NCBI RefSeq assembly: GCF_900187185.1
Contig: NZ_LT906465.1
Span: 2,108,001 to 2,172,000 of the forward strand
DNA length: 64,000 nucleotides
Source: Chryseobacterium taklimakanense
Lineage (GTDB): Bacteria > Bacteroidota > Bacteroidia > Flavobacteriales > Weeksellaceae
Direction of reading: 5' to 3'
This document shows positions 43,101 to 51,953 of this stretch, piece after piece. A program made the position numbers and the translations under genes. Below the pieces are notes generated by a model, which was not told the origin of the DNA, made no database searches, and saw only the letters and a program-made list of their open reading frames with translations. Position 1 is the stretch's first letter. Every line of letters starts with the position of its first letter.

Positions 43101-45275
43101 AGTGTCCCGAAATGCCTCAATCTGTTCTTTAGTAATATCGGTACTGTTCTGAAGCGAGGCATTCACAATTTCATCGGCTTTGAAAAATTGGTATTTTAAA
43201 ACCCCTTTCTTGATTTCCGGTTTGGTCTGAATTCGATATTCCGCATTTTTCTCTTTGTGGGACTGGATAATTTTATCCGCTTTACGATGAATTTCATCAA
43301 TTTGGTCTTTCGAAAAATTTGGGGGATTATCAAAAATTTGGGTTTGGAGTTTGAAATACTTCTCAATCTCCTTTTCAATTGCGGGAGATTTGAATTTTAC
43401 TTCATTAAGTCTGGAAAGAACTTGCTCAATTTTATCTTTCGTTTCTGCAAGGTCAATTTCTTCTGTTTTAGCGGGAATGGTGTTTTCTAAAGTTTTGCTT
43501 TTTGATTCTCCTTTAGGTTGATCAACCTCCAAAAACAAATCTTCAAAGAGGTTTCCAATTCTTTCGGTCTGCTTTTTATTTTTGAGTTGCTCAATCCTAG
43601 ATAAGGCGTCCTCTAAATTTCCATAGACATAGTTTTCCAACCTCCCAAAACGGTTGGTTTTCTCTCGGGTTTCCCCTAAAATCCTGTCGGGATGTTTTTC
43701 AAAATAATTGGAAATATCTGTAGAAATTTTCTGGGAATTTTTTTGCAGAATAATAATGTCCGTTCCTACCTGAGTTCCGGCAAAAGCACCATTCGGCAGA
43801 CGAAAACCTTCCAAAATATCTGCATTTTTTAGTTGGGCTTGTCGGTTCAACCAACCCGAAGGAAGCACCATTGCCAAAACTCCATTGGGTTTAAGAGAAT
43901 CTAAAGACCTTTTGACAAAATAGTCCTCGTATTTGGAGATTTTGGGTTCTTCTCCCAAACCTTTGTATAATCCGCGATGGTCGCCGTAGGGTGGATTACC
44001 GATAACCAAATCGTATTTTTCGGCAAATTCCTTCTTGTTGCCTTTCTCTTCGATAAACTCGGTTTCAAAGGAGCGGAGATGGATGTGGGCTTCGGGATGA
44101 AGGATTTTCGCAATCTTTGCGGTGGTTTCGTTGATTTCAAAGGCAGTGATATTGGACTTGATTCCCAATTCTTTCACTGCATACAGAAAATTTCCCGTTC
44201 CAACGCTGGGTTCCAATACCGAAATTTCCTGCCTGTTCTTAAACTGGTCTTTGATTAAATTTCTGACGGCATCTACAATCCTTGAATCGGTGTAGTATTC
44301 ATCCAAAATACCCCTGCCTTCTTTAGCTGTTCCGCCACTTTTGAATTGATGACAGATCTCTTTTAAATCCTCGGTAATGTTAAGACTTTCCTTGAGTTTA
44401 ACTTGCTTATCGCTGGAAACAAAACAAGCTGCGGAAACAACTTCCGCAACTTGTTCATTGGTCAGTTTTTGACCTTTATATTTTGAAATAAGAACCCCTA
44501 ATGCCTCATTGTTTTGAGTAGATGTTTTTACTATTTCTGCTATTCTATTGGATACATTTCTCCCGGATACGATTCCGCCCAAGGAATGTTCTGCTCCCTC
44601 ATTTTTTGCAGCATTTTGCGGTTGTGTTCCGTCAACGGGTCCTCGCTCTGGTTTTCCGACCAGATGCTTCCAGATTGTGTCTTCAAGTCCATTTCCAGCA
44701 TGGTTGCCGTCCACAGCTTGTCCTCCAAAGTGATTTCCGTTTTGCTTGGGTTTGCTTGTTTGGTTAGATTCTCCAGAATTTCGTTGAGAAAGTTCGGCTC
44801 CCAAGTGCTGAGTGTCGGAAATTCCTTCGGATTGAGTTCCATCGTCTTCATTTCTTATCGTTTTTTGTTCAACTAAAGTAGTATTTTTCTCTTGAACTTG
44901 GAGTTTATTTTTTAAATATTCTTCCAGGTTTTGGTTCCCATTTTCAGAAATTCCATACAGCAGGCGGATGTCCTTGATATTTTTATTTTGAAATTCATTG
45001 AGGATTTTTTGTGTAGACCTATTTCCGTCATCATCACCGGTTAGACACAGAAATATCTTTCCGTCGTAGTTTTTAAACCGTTCGACAAAGCTTCCAGTAT
45101 TTTCATTATAATTGAGTGTTACAAGGGTTCTGCCGTTGTTTTGATTGTTTAGTTTCAAAAGTTCCAAAAACGAATCTTTGTCGTTATCGCTGTTAAAGAC
45201 AATCAGTTCGTTTTTAGTTCCCTCAATAATGGAAATTTCTGAACTAGAATGATTTAAATAGGATGTCTCACTCAC
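40146..45275 (-). CDS. giant Toprim-like / N6-adenine methylase / superfamily 2 helicase protein
   Basis: This 1709-residue protein combines several domains. Residues 70-125 look Toprim-like (FLCLTGDDDGN). A methyltransferase domain follows, with SAM motif I VLEPSVGTGNF near 353-363 and the catalytic NPPY at 427-430 (adenine N6 type). The second half is an SNF2/SF2 helicase: Walker A EVGFGKT near 971-977, DEVH at 1121-1124, LLSATPF near 1176-1182 and a late QVEGRAWRQGNRNENVR motif VI; a coiled-coil tail follows. Such fusions are carried by Bacteroidetes conjugative elements. Roles in anti-restriction, DNA protection or transfer replication are guesses. Its start overlaps the preceding lipoprotein gene by eight bases. 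Confidence 0.85.
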   Translation of the reverse strand: MSETSYLNHSSSEISIIEGTKNELIVFNSDNDKDSFLELLKLNNQNNGRTLVTLNYNENTGSFVERFKNYDGKIFLCLTGDDDGNRSTQKILNEFQNKNIKDIRLLYGISENGNQNLEEYLKNKLQVQEKNTTLVEQKTIRNEDDGTQSEGISDTQHLGAELSQRNSGESNQTSKPKQNGNHFGGQAVDGNHAGNGLEDTIWKHLVGKPERGPVDGTQPQNAAKNEGAEHSLGGIVSGRNVSNRIAEIVKTSTQNNEALGVLISKYKGQKLTNEQVAEVVSAACFVSSDKQVKLKESLNITEDLKEICHQFKSGGTAKEGRGILDEYYTDSRIVDAVRNLIKDQFKNRQEISVLEPSVGTGNFLYAVKELGIKSNITAFEINETTAKIAKILHPEAHIHLRSFETEFIEEKGNKKEFAEKYDLVIGNPPYGDHRGLYKGLGEEPKISKYEDYFVKRSLDSLKPNGVLAMVLPSGWLNRQAQLKNADILEGFRLPNGAFAGTQVGTDIIILQKNSQKISTDISNYFEKHPDRILGETREKTNRFGRLENYVYGNLEDALSRIEQLKNKKQTERIGNLFEDLFLEVDQPKGESKSKTLENTIPAKTEEIDLAETKDKIEQVLSRLNEVKFKSPAIEKEIEKYFKLQTQIFDNPPNFSKDQIDEIHRKADKIIQSHKEKNAEYRIQTKPEIKKGVLKYQFFKADEIVNASLQNSTDITKEQIEAFRDTSYDGTLNNHGKHYQFANYMDGNWVHDFYYAEGNIYAKLEQLEIDFKDRFSVGGTENQYEKQKDLLLNVLPKPKTLDEISISPNHEFVHQFDLGTIEKERWNQNTRQTETVTVPYNLAEKFKDFVGTLSSEAFAGSSSWEVRSFVDNENVTGSDKERNALVRERRKVAANDLFQKFLREELSDALRKRFVNDFNRNYNNIYVPDYSKFPLFSKIHLNFKGRELRLTEVQKAGIGRQTTKGVGLLAHEVGFGKTLSGILSMHEAMERGNAKRPLIVVPNDSILKQWVETIFETIPEAKVNVLGNLGKDFDLSKFDNKDGEITIVTYEGFNNIGFSENITQNLASKFSYISENELRSVNTISERDFQKELEKEKELVGKMKRGKIYDWEDFGFDHLTYDEVHNANHIVGKVRIEDRRFASDFRNQNQQTSKLGINTWMAAQYIQEKNDGRNVTLLSATPFTNKPLEYYSILSLIANKRLEESGYFNVNTFFETFMEADNDMEIDAKGDVKFKANVRRFKNNSLFQQLLSEFIDIKGEEDNPELVRPNRINKEYKIEQNYLTSEQYEMLNENFTETQKGAILTHILNARLIAISPYLSPYYEGEEPSLEEFIEDSPKLKQTMDLIRQNKNDIPDSGQIIYSELAVSEFPKLREYLVREVGYKPEEVGVITGATSKPNRLKIQDDFNSRKIKVVIGSEAIQEGMNLQENTTDIYMLSLPYNFTSLRQVEGRAWRQGNRNENVRINFMLTNDSIDVFMLQKLQSKQARYLEAMKKGADVLDISDISTQELKTAIITNPETRANIEIELMKKQIETEKNKFLADSAFVLRKYDSFIKIQEEVTKAQHNYNRILGYSKEEGDNAEYWKNQLPFYQKTIDLTKEKVQEEIDILSQKGVNVTEIEQQTKITEDKIAELDKRLEDLPNVREGLVEKYREEKEMQLKINETGNYLGERAIENVLLFNKNNSERINIAIERLDVQKEAEKEYYKIGR

Positions 45276-45948
45276 TTTTTCTGTTTTTTACGAAGTGGTT
45301 GAACTCAAAAATGTCTTTCGCCGTGTCGTCCCAGTTTTTTCTTGGAAGCAGTTGCAGGCTTACAAAGATGTCGGTCTTTTTATTGTAGGAATCGATGCGC
45401 TCCAATCTTCCGCCATAATCCTTTTCGGCGTGTCTGTAGAGGGAATACGGCAGAATCGTGTCTGTCGGATAGATGTAGAAACGGGTATAGTTCCAAGGCG
45501 AATTGATTTCGAAGCGTCTGTATTTTTTCTTGAATAACACCGTGTCGGAGAGTTTCCGCCTGTTATTATAGTTCGGAATCATTTCTTTTGAGAATATGGC
45601 GCCGTCCTTCTTGTTCCAAACCAATGCGGGTTTTTGTTTTTCAAGAATATCGGAAAGTATGATGTTGCCGTTTTCAGCATCCAATGGATAGCAGAAAGAA
45701 TCTCTCACGAGATAGGCATTTTGATTCATTTCGGGAAAGGTGTGGTTTGGAACCAGTTCGATAATTTGGTTTTCCGAATAACTCATTTTCGAGATGTGGA
45801 AACTCTGCATCTTGTCCAATCCTCTGGAGGCATCAAAATAGACATTGGTAATGAGGTCGATTCCGCCTTTTTCGGATTTGATTTCCTTGTGGCAGGAATT
45901 TAGGATAAATACTGAAACGAAAACTAAAAATATGGATTTGATGTTCAT
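45268..45948 (-). CDS. predicted lipoprotein of the conjugative element
   Basis: The 226-residue protein has a lipoprotein signal (FVSVFILNSC, Cys near residue 19) and a soluble domain with several Tyr/Trp-rich stretches (FEINSPWNYTRFYIYP, LPRKNWDDTAKDIFEF). Family not recognised. It overlaps the start of the methylase/helicase gene by eight bases and lies after a terminator, so the two genes may form a separate unit. Entry exclusion or surface functions are possible for such element-borne lipoproteins, but nothing shows it. Confidence 0.6.
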   Translation of the reverse strand: MNIKSIFLVFVSVFILNSCHKEIKSEKGGIDLITNVYFDASRGLDKMQSFHISKMSYSENQIIELVPNHTFPEMNQNAYLVRDSFCYPLDAENGNIILSDILEKQKPALVWNKKDGAIFSKEMIPNYNNRRKLSDTVLFKKKYRRFEINSPWNYTRFYIYPTDTILPYSLYRHAEKDYGGRLERIDSYNKKTDIFVSLQLLPRKNWDDTAKDIFEFNHFVKNRKSE

Positions 45949-45962
45949 AATGATTACATTTT

Positions 45963-46001
45963 AAAAAAAGCGGCAAATCAAAATTTGACTTACCGCCTTC
46001 G
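45963..46001 (-). terminator. terminator after the JAB-domain gene
   Basis: On the minus strand GGCGGTAAGTCAAA pairs imperfectly with TTTGATTTGCCGC, followed by a T7 run, 23 bases past the stop at 46024. It separates the transfer genes from the lipoprotein/methylase pair. Confidence 0.7.
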
Positions 46002-46023
46002 GATAATAGTCAGGTATTATTTA

Positions 46024-48396
46024 TTATCGTTTGATGCTCTGTTCCTTCACATGGGCTTTCTCCTGTTTTTCTTCATTTTCCATTCCCTGCAAAGGTTTGT
46101 TGGTGTTGATGCGGTTCATGTCGTTGTCGTAAAGGTTCAGGTTCTTGTATTGCGGATTGAGCACTGCTTTTCCTTCCACCACCTTGTCGTCCATTTCAAA
46201 TTTCACTTTCACCACATTTCCTTTTTCAAGTGACTTGATGGTGTTATCCCTGTATTCCGGCTTTTCGAAAACGAGGTTGGCTTTTTCCACGATTTTGTCG
46301 GTATCGACACCGTAGTTTTTGTAGAAATTCTGGAACATATAGTTTCCTTTCTCCGTCTTTGGCTCCTCAAAGTTGAACTGCACGAAGGCGGTTTCCGACT
46401 GGTCGCTTTTGGGGTTGTGGAACTCGATTTTCACGCTCCGTCCCTCCAAAAGATTTACGGCTTCTTTTGCGGTAAAGGTATTTTCTCTGTTTACCGAAAA
46501 ATTGTGGGTGATTTCTTCGCCTTTCTCGTTCTTCAATTTGGCGTCGTAAGAGTTGAGGAAAACACCACCCGTTTCCGTCTTGTTGAATTTCAAGGCAAAA
46601 TCAACCTTGTTTCCGGGCAGTGCCTTGTCCGAGGAAGTTTTGATTTCGAATTGCTGGTTTTTGGACTTGATGCCTTTTTCCAATTCTTTGTGAAGTTTTT
46701 CGTCTTCGCCGAAACCGAGGTATTTAAGCTGATTTTTTAGATAATCTACCTGGTTGAATTCTTTTTGTGTTTCCATAATGTTTGGGGTTTGATTGTTAAA
46801 ATATTCTTTGTTTTTATTGAGGTGTTGTGTTAAGTCATCTCCGTTCATTTTGGCGTAATCTTTTATAGAAGGCTCTCCAATGATGTCGTCTATCGAAAAT
46901 CCTGACCTTGTGGCATCCATTTCTTCTTTAAATCTCGAATGAAAATTACTTTGGCTGAATAAATTGCTCCGTTTTTTCTCATCGGGAAGAAAAAGACTTT
47001 TAAGGGAATCGATGATTTTTTCTGTTTCCTCATTTCCCTCGTAGGTAAGCAGTTCTCCGCCAACGAATAGCAAAACATGGTCTTCCGGCTTTCGATACAG
47101 CTGGATTTTTGAGGCAATCTGGCTGTAGTTCACTTTGTCGTCTTCCGTCAAGGAGATTTCAAATTCGTGCTTGGTATGACCTTCGGAATCGTCAATAAAC
47201 AGTTTGACGTAATCCTTTTGTGGTGGTTCTTCCATATTTCTAAAATTTTTAGAGTAACTATTATTTAGGTTGTTTTCCGATACGCCGACAATGGGTTCCG
47301 CATTCAGATGGTTCTTGCTGAATTTGTCCAAAAGGTGGTCATAGACGTTGATTTTGGTCTTTTCGTAAAGGGAGTGGTAGTTTCCGCTTTCCAATAAAAT
47401 CGCATCCAAAGCCGTGAACCCCATCAGTTCGAGTTTGTCGCGGTATTCCTTGTACATCTGCTCGTTTACATTGTTTCCATAAAGGATGACACCCGTTCCG
47501 GCGTGAATCGTCATCAGTTCGGTCAGTTTCTCGAACTGTCGATGCTGCGGAAGAATGAATTTCCCAACGATGTCGTTCGCATTGTTCAGGATGATGGCTT
47601 CCGTCTTGTCGGACAGTCCAAACTTTTGGCTTGAAATGTAGGCGGCGGAATCTTCGGGACTGTTGATTTTGAACGGCTGATAATTGGCGGCAAAAATCTG
47701 CTTGTTAAAGGAAAAGGTGCTGACTTTTCCCTGCTGTTGATTTTGCTCGGAAAGTTCCAGAACACGGTCGCTTCCCAAATCTCCGTTGAATACCAAATAT
47801 TTCCCCGAACGCAGATTGATGACGATGCCGTCTTCCACCTTTATTCCTGTATGGTCGAAAATTTCGTGCAGTCTTTGCAACATGAGTCGGTCATGTTTGC
47901 TCGAAATCAGTTGTCCGCTCGGATGGTTGTGGACGAGCGTGATGCTTTCGGGCTGCATTTTGAAGACGTTTCCCGTCAACAACCGTAAATCCACAACGGT
48001 GGAAGTAATTCCGCCTGTCGAAAGATGTTGAACGAGATAACTGTCGTCCTTGAATTTGTAGAGTGCAAAGGTGTGTTCCACCGCCTCGTCTTCAAGCGCA
48101 CGGAAAAGCCAAGCCACATCGTTCACATCAGAAATTTTGGTTCCCGCCATGAATGAAAGACTTTTGTTTTCCGAAAACTGCCGCTCTACGAGCGCAAAGT
48201 CATTGGCGTAACCTTGATTGTCCTTTTCCCGTAGGATGGCGGAATTTGGGTCAGCATCATTTCTCCCACTGAAGAGTTTGTACGGTAATATTTCGCCCGC
48301 CGACGTTTTGAGATATTGCGTATCCTCGTCCGTCGGAAATTGGAAATTCGTGTTCGGTCCATATTTGCTCTGGTAATTGATCGTTTCTGTTTCCAT
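46024..48396 (-). CDS. JAB/RadC-type metalloprotease-domain protein of the conjugative element
   Basis: The 790-residue protein holds a RadC/JAB-like domain in its N-terminal third with the full JAMM signature: HNHPSG at 156-161 followed by S-x-x-D (Asp169). The middle contains a second alpha/beta region (about 235-350) and an Asp/Glu-rich segment. The C-terminal third (after about 545) with YLKNQLKYLGFGEDEKL and FEIKTSSDKALPGNKV resembles DUF3945-type modules of Bacteroidetes mobile elements. JAB proteins cleave isopeptide bonds or bind DNA structures; the role here is unknown. It follows the DUF4099-like gene by 12 bases. Confidence 0.75.
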   Translation of the reverse strand: METETINYQSKYGPNTNFQFPTDEDTQYLKTSAGEILPYKLFSGRNDADPNSAILREKDNQGYANDFALVERQFSENKSLSFMAGTKISDVNDVAWLFRALEDEAVEHTFALYKFKDDSYLVQHLSTGGITSTVVDLRLLTGNVFKMQPESITLVHNHPSGQLISSKHDRLMLQRLHEIFDHTGIKVEDGIVINLRSGKYLVFNGDLGSDRVLELSEQNQQQGKVSTFSFNKQIFAANYQPFKINSPEDSAAYISSQKFGLSDKTEAIILNNANDIVGKFILPQHRQFEKLTELMTIHAGTGVILYGNNVNEQMYKEYRDKLELMGFTALDAILLESGNYHSLYEKTKINVYDHLLDKFSKNHLNAEPIVGVSENNLNNSYSKNFRNMEEPPQKDYVKLFIDDSEGHTKHEFEISLTEDDKVNYSQIASKIQLYRKPEDHVLLFVGGELLTYEGNEETEKIIDSLKSLFLPDEKKRSNLFSQSNFHSRFKEEMDATRSGFSIDDIIGEPSIKDYAKMNGDDLTQHLNKNKEYFNNQTPNIMETQKEFNQVDYLKNQLKYLGFGEDEKLHKELEKGIKSKNQQFEIKTSSDKALPGNKVDFALKFNKTETGGVFLNSYDAKLKNEKGEEITHNFSVNRENTFTAKEAVNLLEGRSVKIEFHNPKSDQSETAFVQFNFEEPKTEKGNYMFQNFYKNYGVDTDKIVEKANLVFEKPEYRDNTIKSLEKGNVVKVKFEMDDKVVEGKAVLNPQYKNLNLYDNDMNRINTNKPLQGMENEEKQEKAHVKEQSIKR

Positions 48397-48408
48397 CTTT
48401 TCAAAAAT

Positions 48409-49131
48409 TTATCTGCGGAATCCACGGCGTTTTTCCTGTTCCTGTTCGATTTCCTGTTCGATTTCTTCTTCCTGCTCTTCCCGGTTTCTGTTCGCGTCTT
48501 CGTACCTATCCCTGTCATTGACGTTCAGGTCAATTTCGGAATTGCCACCTTTTGAAATCTGCTTCTCATCGGGTGAGATGCTGTTTACGGTGTTGATTTC
48601 TCTGGAAACGATGTTCAAGTCGTTGGAAATTTCCTTGGCGATTTCGGGATATTGGTCGATTTTATCCATCAGGAAATTTTTCAGTTTCTGAAGTTCGTTT
48701 TTGTAGCGGTTCATTTCCGCGACATCCTTCTTGTCGGCAATGATTGCGGTGAGTTCGGTGGCATTTTTAATGAGGTCGAACTCGGCGACGATGTTGTTTT
48801 CCTTGTCGTAGATGAATGCCTTTTTTTCAAGCGAAAGTTTCTTCTCATTTTTGTTTGAAAGGTCTTGAATAGTGGAATACTCAATTCCATCCTTGCTGTT
48901 TCTGAGGATTTCGGAGATGCTTTTATCCCGCTCCAGAAAGATGACTTTCAGTCGGGTGTTGTTTTCCGTGAGTTGGAAAGTTGCCCTGTTTTTGTCGTTG
49001 TCTGCGACAATCGTGTAGCCCTGCAGAAATTTTTGGATGTCGTCCGCTTTCAGTTTTTTTGAAAATGACAAATCTTCATTGATGATTCCGAACTTTTTTA
49101 GTTCTTCGGTTGGTAGGTTTTCAGTTTGCAT
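48409..49131 (-). CDS. DUF4099-like mobile-element protein
   Basis: The 240-residue protein begins LPTEELKKFGIINEDL, which resembles the start of DUF4099, and has a central alpha/beta part (FQLTENNTRLKVIFLERDKS, KAFIYDKENNIVAEFDL). Residues 205-240 are an extreme Glu/Gln/Arg run that probably forms a charged helix. No catalytic motif is seen. Its start overlaps the M23 peptidase gene by 11 bases, so translation is likely coupled. Confidence 0.55.
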   Translation of the reverse strand: MQTENLPTEELKKFGIINEDLSFSKKLKADDIQKFLQGYTIVADNDKNRATFQLTENNTRLKVIFLERDKSISEILRNSKDGIEYSTIQDLSNKNEKKLSLEKKAFIYDKENNIVAEFDLIKNATELTAIIADKKDVAEMNRYKNELQKLKNFLMDKIDQYPEIAKEISNDLNIVSREINTVNSISPDEKQISKGGNSEIDLNVNDRDRYEDANRNREEQEEEIEQEIEQEQEKRRGFRR

Positions 49132-49963
49132 AGTACGTTGCTATTAAATTGTTTGCTTTGTTTAGGTCGTTTAAGAAATGGTAGGGATTGATGCTTTGTC
49201 CAAACTCCTTTACCGCAAAATGCAGGTGCGGTCCGGTAGAATTCCCTGTGTTCCCACTTTTCCCGATGATAAATCCCGCCCTCACTTTTTTCCCGACTTT
49301 GTAGAAGATTTCGGAGAGGTGCAGATAAGAGGTTTCAAATCGGTTGAAATGTTTGATTTTGATGTAGTTTCCACCGCCTTTGGAATCCCAACCGGATTCG
49401 GTAATTATTCCGTCAAGGACCGCGTGAACATCTTCATAGTTGGCTTTTAGGTCAATTCCGTTGTGCATTTTTGCAGTTCCGAAAATTGGATGAATACGTG
49501 TTCCATAGGGAGAAGTCACGGTAATTCTGTTTAAGGGCATGTAAGCCCCCAAACCCCCAAAGGGGGCTTTCTGGACTTCCTTTTCATCATTTTCTTTACG
49601 TTGAAAATTTTGCATCAGTTCAAATAGTGAATCTTTCATCTTTTTGTAGTCCACGTTACTTTGATTATTTCCATTATGGTAATTTTTAAGCATCGTCTTT
49701 AGAGAGTCGATTTGACTCGTTAACATCTTCATTGAACCTTCTGTTTCGTTTTTCAGTTCCGATTTCGGGGTGATGTTGAAGATTTCCTTCCACAATTTTT
49801 TCTCCTTTTTTTGATTGGAACTTTCTTCTTTTTGGATTTCCACCATTTTGAAGTCTTCCGTTTTCTGCGGTTTCGTCGGCATCAGCGTATTGAATTGAGC
49901 CTTGGAAAAACCGTTCGCAAAAAGGAGAATTGTTAATGCTATTATTGTCTTTCTATTTTTCAT
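49121..49963 (-). CDS. M23 family peptidase (conjugation-associated)
   Basis: The 280-residue exported protein has an N-terminal signal (TIIALTILLFANGFSKAQ), a charged coiled-coil region (60-125), and a C-terminal LytM/M23 endopeptidase domain. Zinc ligands appear in GTAKMHNGIDLKA (H-x-x-x-D) and in GPHLHFAVKEF (H-L-H). It would open peptidoglycan locally so that the transfer machine can be assembled. Residues 132-140 (KAPFGGLGA) are encoded by a G/C-rich palindrome of a repeat family found elsewhere in the element. Overlaps its neighbours by 11 bases on each side. Confidence 0.9.
   Translation of the reverse strand: MKNRKTIIALTILLFANGFSKAQFNTLMPTKPQKTEDFKMVEIQKEESSNQKKEKKLWKEIFNITPKSELKNETEGSMKMLTSQIDSLKTMLKNYHNGNNQSNVDYKKMKDSLFELMQNFQRKENDEKEVQKAPFGGLGAYMPLNRITVTSPYGTRIHPIFGTAKMHNGIDLKANYEDVHAVLDGIITESGWDSKGGGNYIKIKHFNRFETSYLHLSEIFYKVGKKVRAGFIIGKSGNTGNSTGPHLHFAVKEFGQSINPYHFLNDLNKANNLIATYYAN
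49543..49570. repeat. G/C-rich palindromic element inside the M23 gene
   Basis: AAGCCCCC and GGGGGCTT pair around AAACCCCCAAAG. It is nearly identical to the copy at 58656 and is read in frame between the coiled coil and the peptidase domain. Confidence 0.8.
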
Positions 49964-51947
49964 TTTTAGTAAATTCGTTTACGATTAATTCGACCTCTTT
50001 ATTGATTTTTCTGAAGTTGGTCATCAGGACATCGTTTTTCCTATTATTTCCCATTTTGTCGACAAATGAGTAATAGGAAGGCATTTTGACATAATTATTT
50101 TCTTCCTCCTTGATGGTTTTCATATCTAAATTGATTTTTCCGTTCATCGCAGAAGTTTTGTATTCTTCGGTGTCGTTTTCCTCGCCCTGTGCAATCATTC
50201 CGACCATTTCCCCAGTTTTAAGTGTCGCAATTTTTCCTGCGGGAATCATAAAGTCCATTTTCTCGTTGATGCTGGTCGTCGTTCCTTGCTGGGAGAAGGA
50301 CTGGGAATAGGATTTCTGCTTGATTTTTCCGAACAGTTTCTCCAGCCATTCCAAAGTATTTTTGTCCCTCGCAGAACCGGAAAGGATATTTCCGACAATG
50401 GCGGAAATGGTGTCGGCAACTTCTTTTTTGTAAAACTGCCGGAGTTGCGGAATTTCCTGAAGTCCCAATAAGACCGCCACTTTGTTGCTCCTTGCTGTCG
50501 CCACCACGTTGTCAATTTTATGGATGTAGATGGTGGGAAATTCGTCCGCGATAATTCCTCCGGGCAAGTTATGTTTGGAGTTGATGAGTCGTAAAGTCCT
50601 GTTCAAAACGGATGAATAAAGAGCAGAATTAATGTCCTGCGTTCCCGGATCGGATGCCAAAATCAGGATGGAAGGATTTTCTCGGTTCGTGATTTTCAGT
50701 TCCACTTCGTCGCCCGAAAACACCCAGAAACTTTCCTTGGTCGCCAATCTTGAGAGAAAGATTTTCAGGGTTCCGACCTGTCCCTCCAATTGGTCAAATG
50801 CTTTGTTTTCATACGCCGTCTTAAAGGGAGAAAGCAGTGAGAATATTTCCTCGTTGGTAAAAAGTGTGTCAAAAATCTCCTTGTAACTTCGGTTCATAAA
50901 GGACAGGATATGTGGTAAATCCGAATATTTTCCGTCCTCGTAGGTGGCAAAAAAGTAGATACTCGACGAAAGAAAGTTGATGGCAGATTGGGTGAAAAAA
51001 GCATCGGAACCGCCTCCCGAACTTGAACCTCCCTTTTGGAGCGAGGATACCATAGACTCCGCCATTTCCTGTGCTTCCGCCAAAGTTTGGATGTATTCCT
51101 TTTTGAACGGGTTTACCCTTTTGGATTTTTCAACCTCGTTTAGATTGATGACATGAAAATCGTATTCATACCCCGAATCTTTGCTTTTCTTCAACAGATA
51201 ATGGTAGTAGGCAATCTGCGCCAAATCGGGAAACTTGAAATCGTAAATACACAGGCAGAAGCCTTTCGCTATCATTTGCCTGATTGCGGGATTGATGATT
51301 CCGAAAGACTTTCCACTTCCAGGCGTTCCAATCACCATCGTCCCACGAAATGGATTGATATTGACCCATCCCTTGTTGATTTTTTTACTGTATCTGAAGA
51401 GATATGGGATATTGATCGAGGTGTCCGTTTCTACAAGTTCCTGATTTTGGGCAAAACTTTCTTCCTCTACATTCCATCGGTCTTTTCCCATTTTTTGTTG
51501 CATGAGTTTTGAGATGGCGTCTGCTCCCATTTGAAGGATTACTGCACCCAAAAAAGACAATACGGCATAGATGACCTGATAAAGATTCAGCGCAGGAAAA
51601 ATTTTAGGGAGTTTGGAGTTTCCTGCCTCGTTTTGCCAAACGAGTGAAGAAAAAATCATCAACAAGCCCAATATCATGGGGATTACGATTTCCGTGGCGA
51701 TGTTCAAATCCTTTTTCTTCTTCGCCTTTGTCCCGACAGCGACCAATCCAATGAGAATCAGGGTCGCAAACTTTGCGTTGATGGGTGGGTAAAAGAAACT
51801 CATCTTCGAGAAATTTTTCAATAGGTTTGAAACTATAATAATATCTGCATCGAGGTAGAAAAGCGACGCACAATCCAATGCCACGACCGCATAAACCGCC
51901 TTCTGAAGGAATCCGTAAATCTTAATTTGGTGTTGTTGTTCCTGCAT
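49953..51947 (-). CDS. VirD4-type coupling protein (TraG/MobC family)
   Basis: The 664-residue membrane ATPase would bring the relaxosome DNA to the secretion channel. The N-terminal third has several membrane helices (about 12-35, 60-75, 88-104, 122-140), followed by the motor domain with Walker A GTPGSGKS at 207-214, the NPFRGTMVIG approach strand, and Walker B GGIIADEFPT. The later LLGLQEIPQLRQFY block is typical of the family. The gene order (after traN, before the peptidase) differs from some elements, where mobC sits beside the relaxase genes. It overlaps the M23 gene by 11 bases. Confidence 0.9.
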   Translation of the reverse strand: MQEQQHQIKIYGFLQKAVYAVVALDCASLFYLDADIIIVSNLLKNFSKMSFFYPPINAKFATLILIGLVAVGTKAKKKKDLNIATEIVIPMILGLLMIFSSLVWQNEAGNSKLPKIFPALNLYQVIYAVLSFLGAVILQMGADAISKLMQQKMGKDRWNVEEESFAQNQELVETDTSINIPYLFRYSKKINKGWVNINPFRGTMVIGTPGSGKSFGIINPAIRQMIAKGFCLCIYDFKFPDLAQIAYYHYLLKKSKDSGYEYDFHVINLNEVEKSKRVNPFKKEYIQTLAEAQEMAESMVSSLQKGGSSSGGGSDAFFTQSAINFLSSSIYFFATYEDGKYSDLPHILSFMNRSYKEIFDTLFTNEEIFSLLSPFKTAYENKAFDQLEGQVGTLKIFLSRLATKESFWVFSGDEVELKITNRENPSILILASDPGTQDINSALYSSVLNRTLRLINSKHNLPGGIIADEFPTIYIHKIDNVVATARSNKVAVLLGLQEIPQLRQFYKKEVADTISAIVGNILSGSARDKNTLEWLEKLFGKIKQKSYSQSFSQQGTTTSINEKMDFMIPAGKIATLKTGEMVGMIAQGEENDTEEYKTSAMNGKINLDMKTIKEEENNYVKMPSYYSFVDKMGNNRKNDVLMTNFRKINKEVELIVNEFTKNEK

Positions 51948-51953
51948 TACTTC

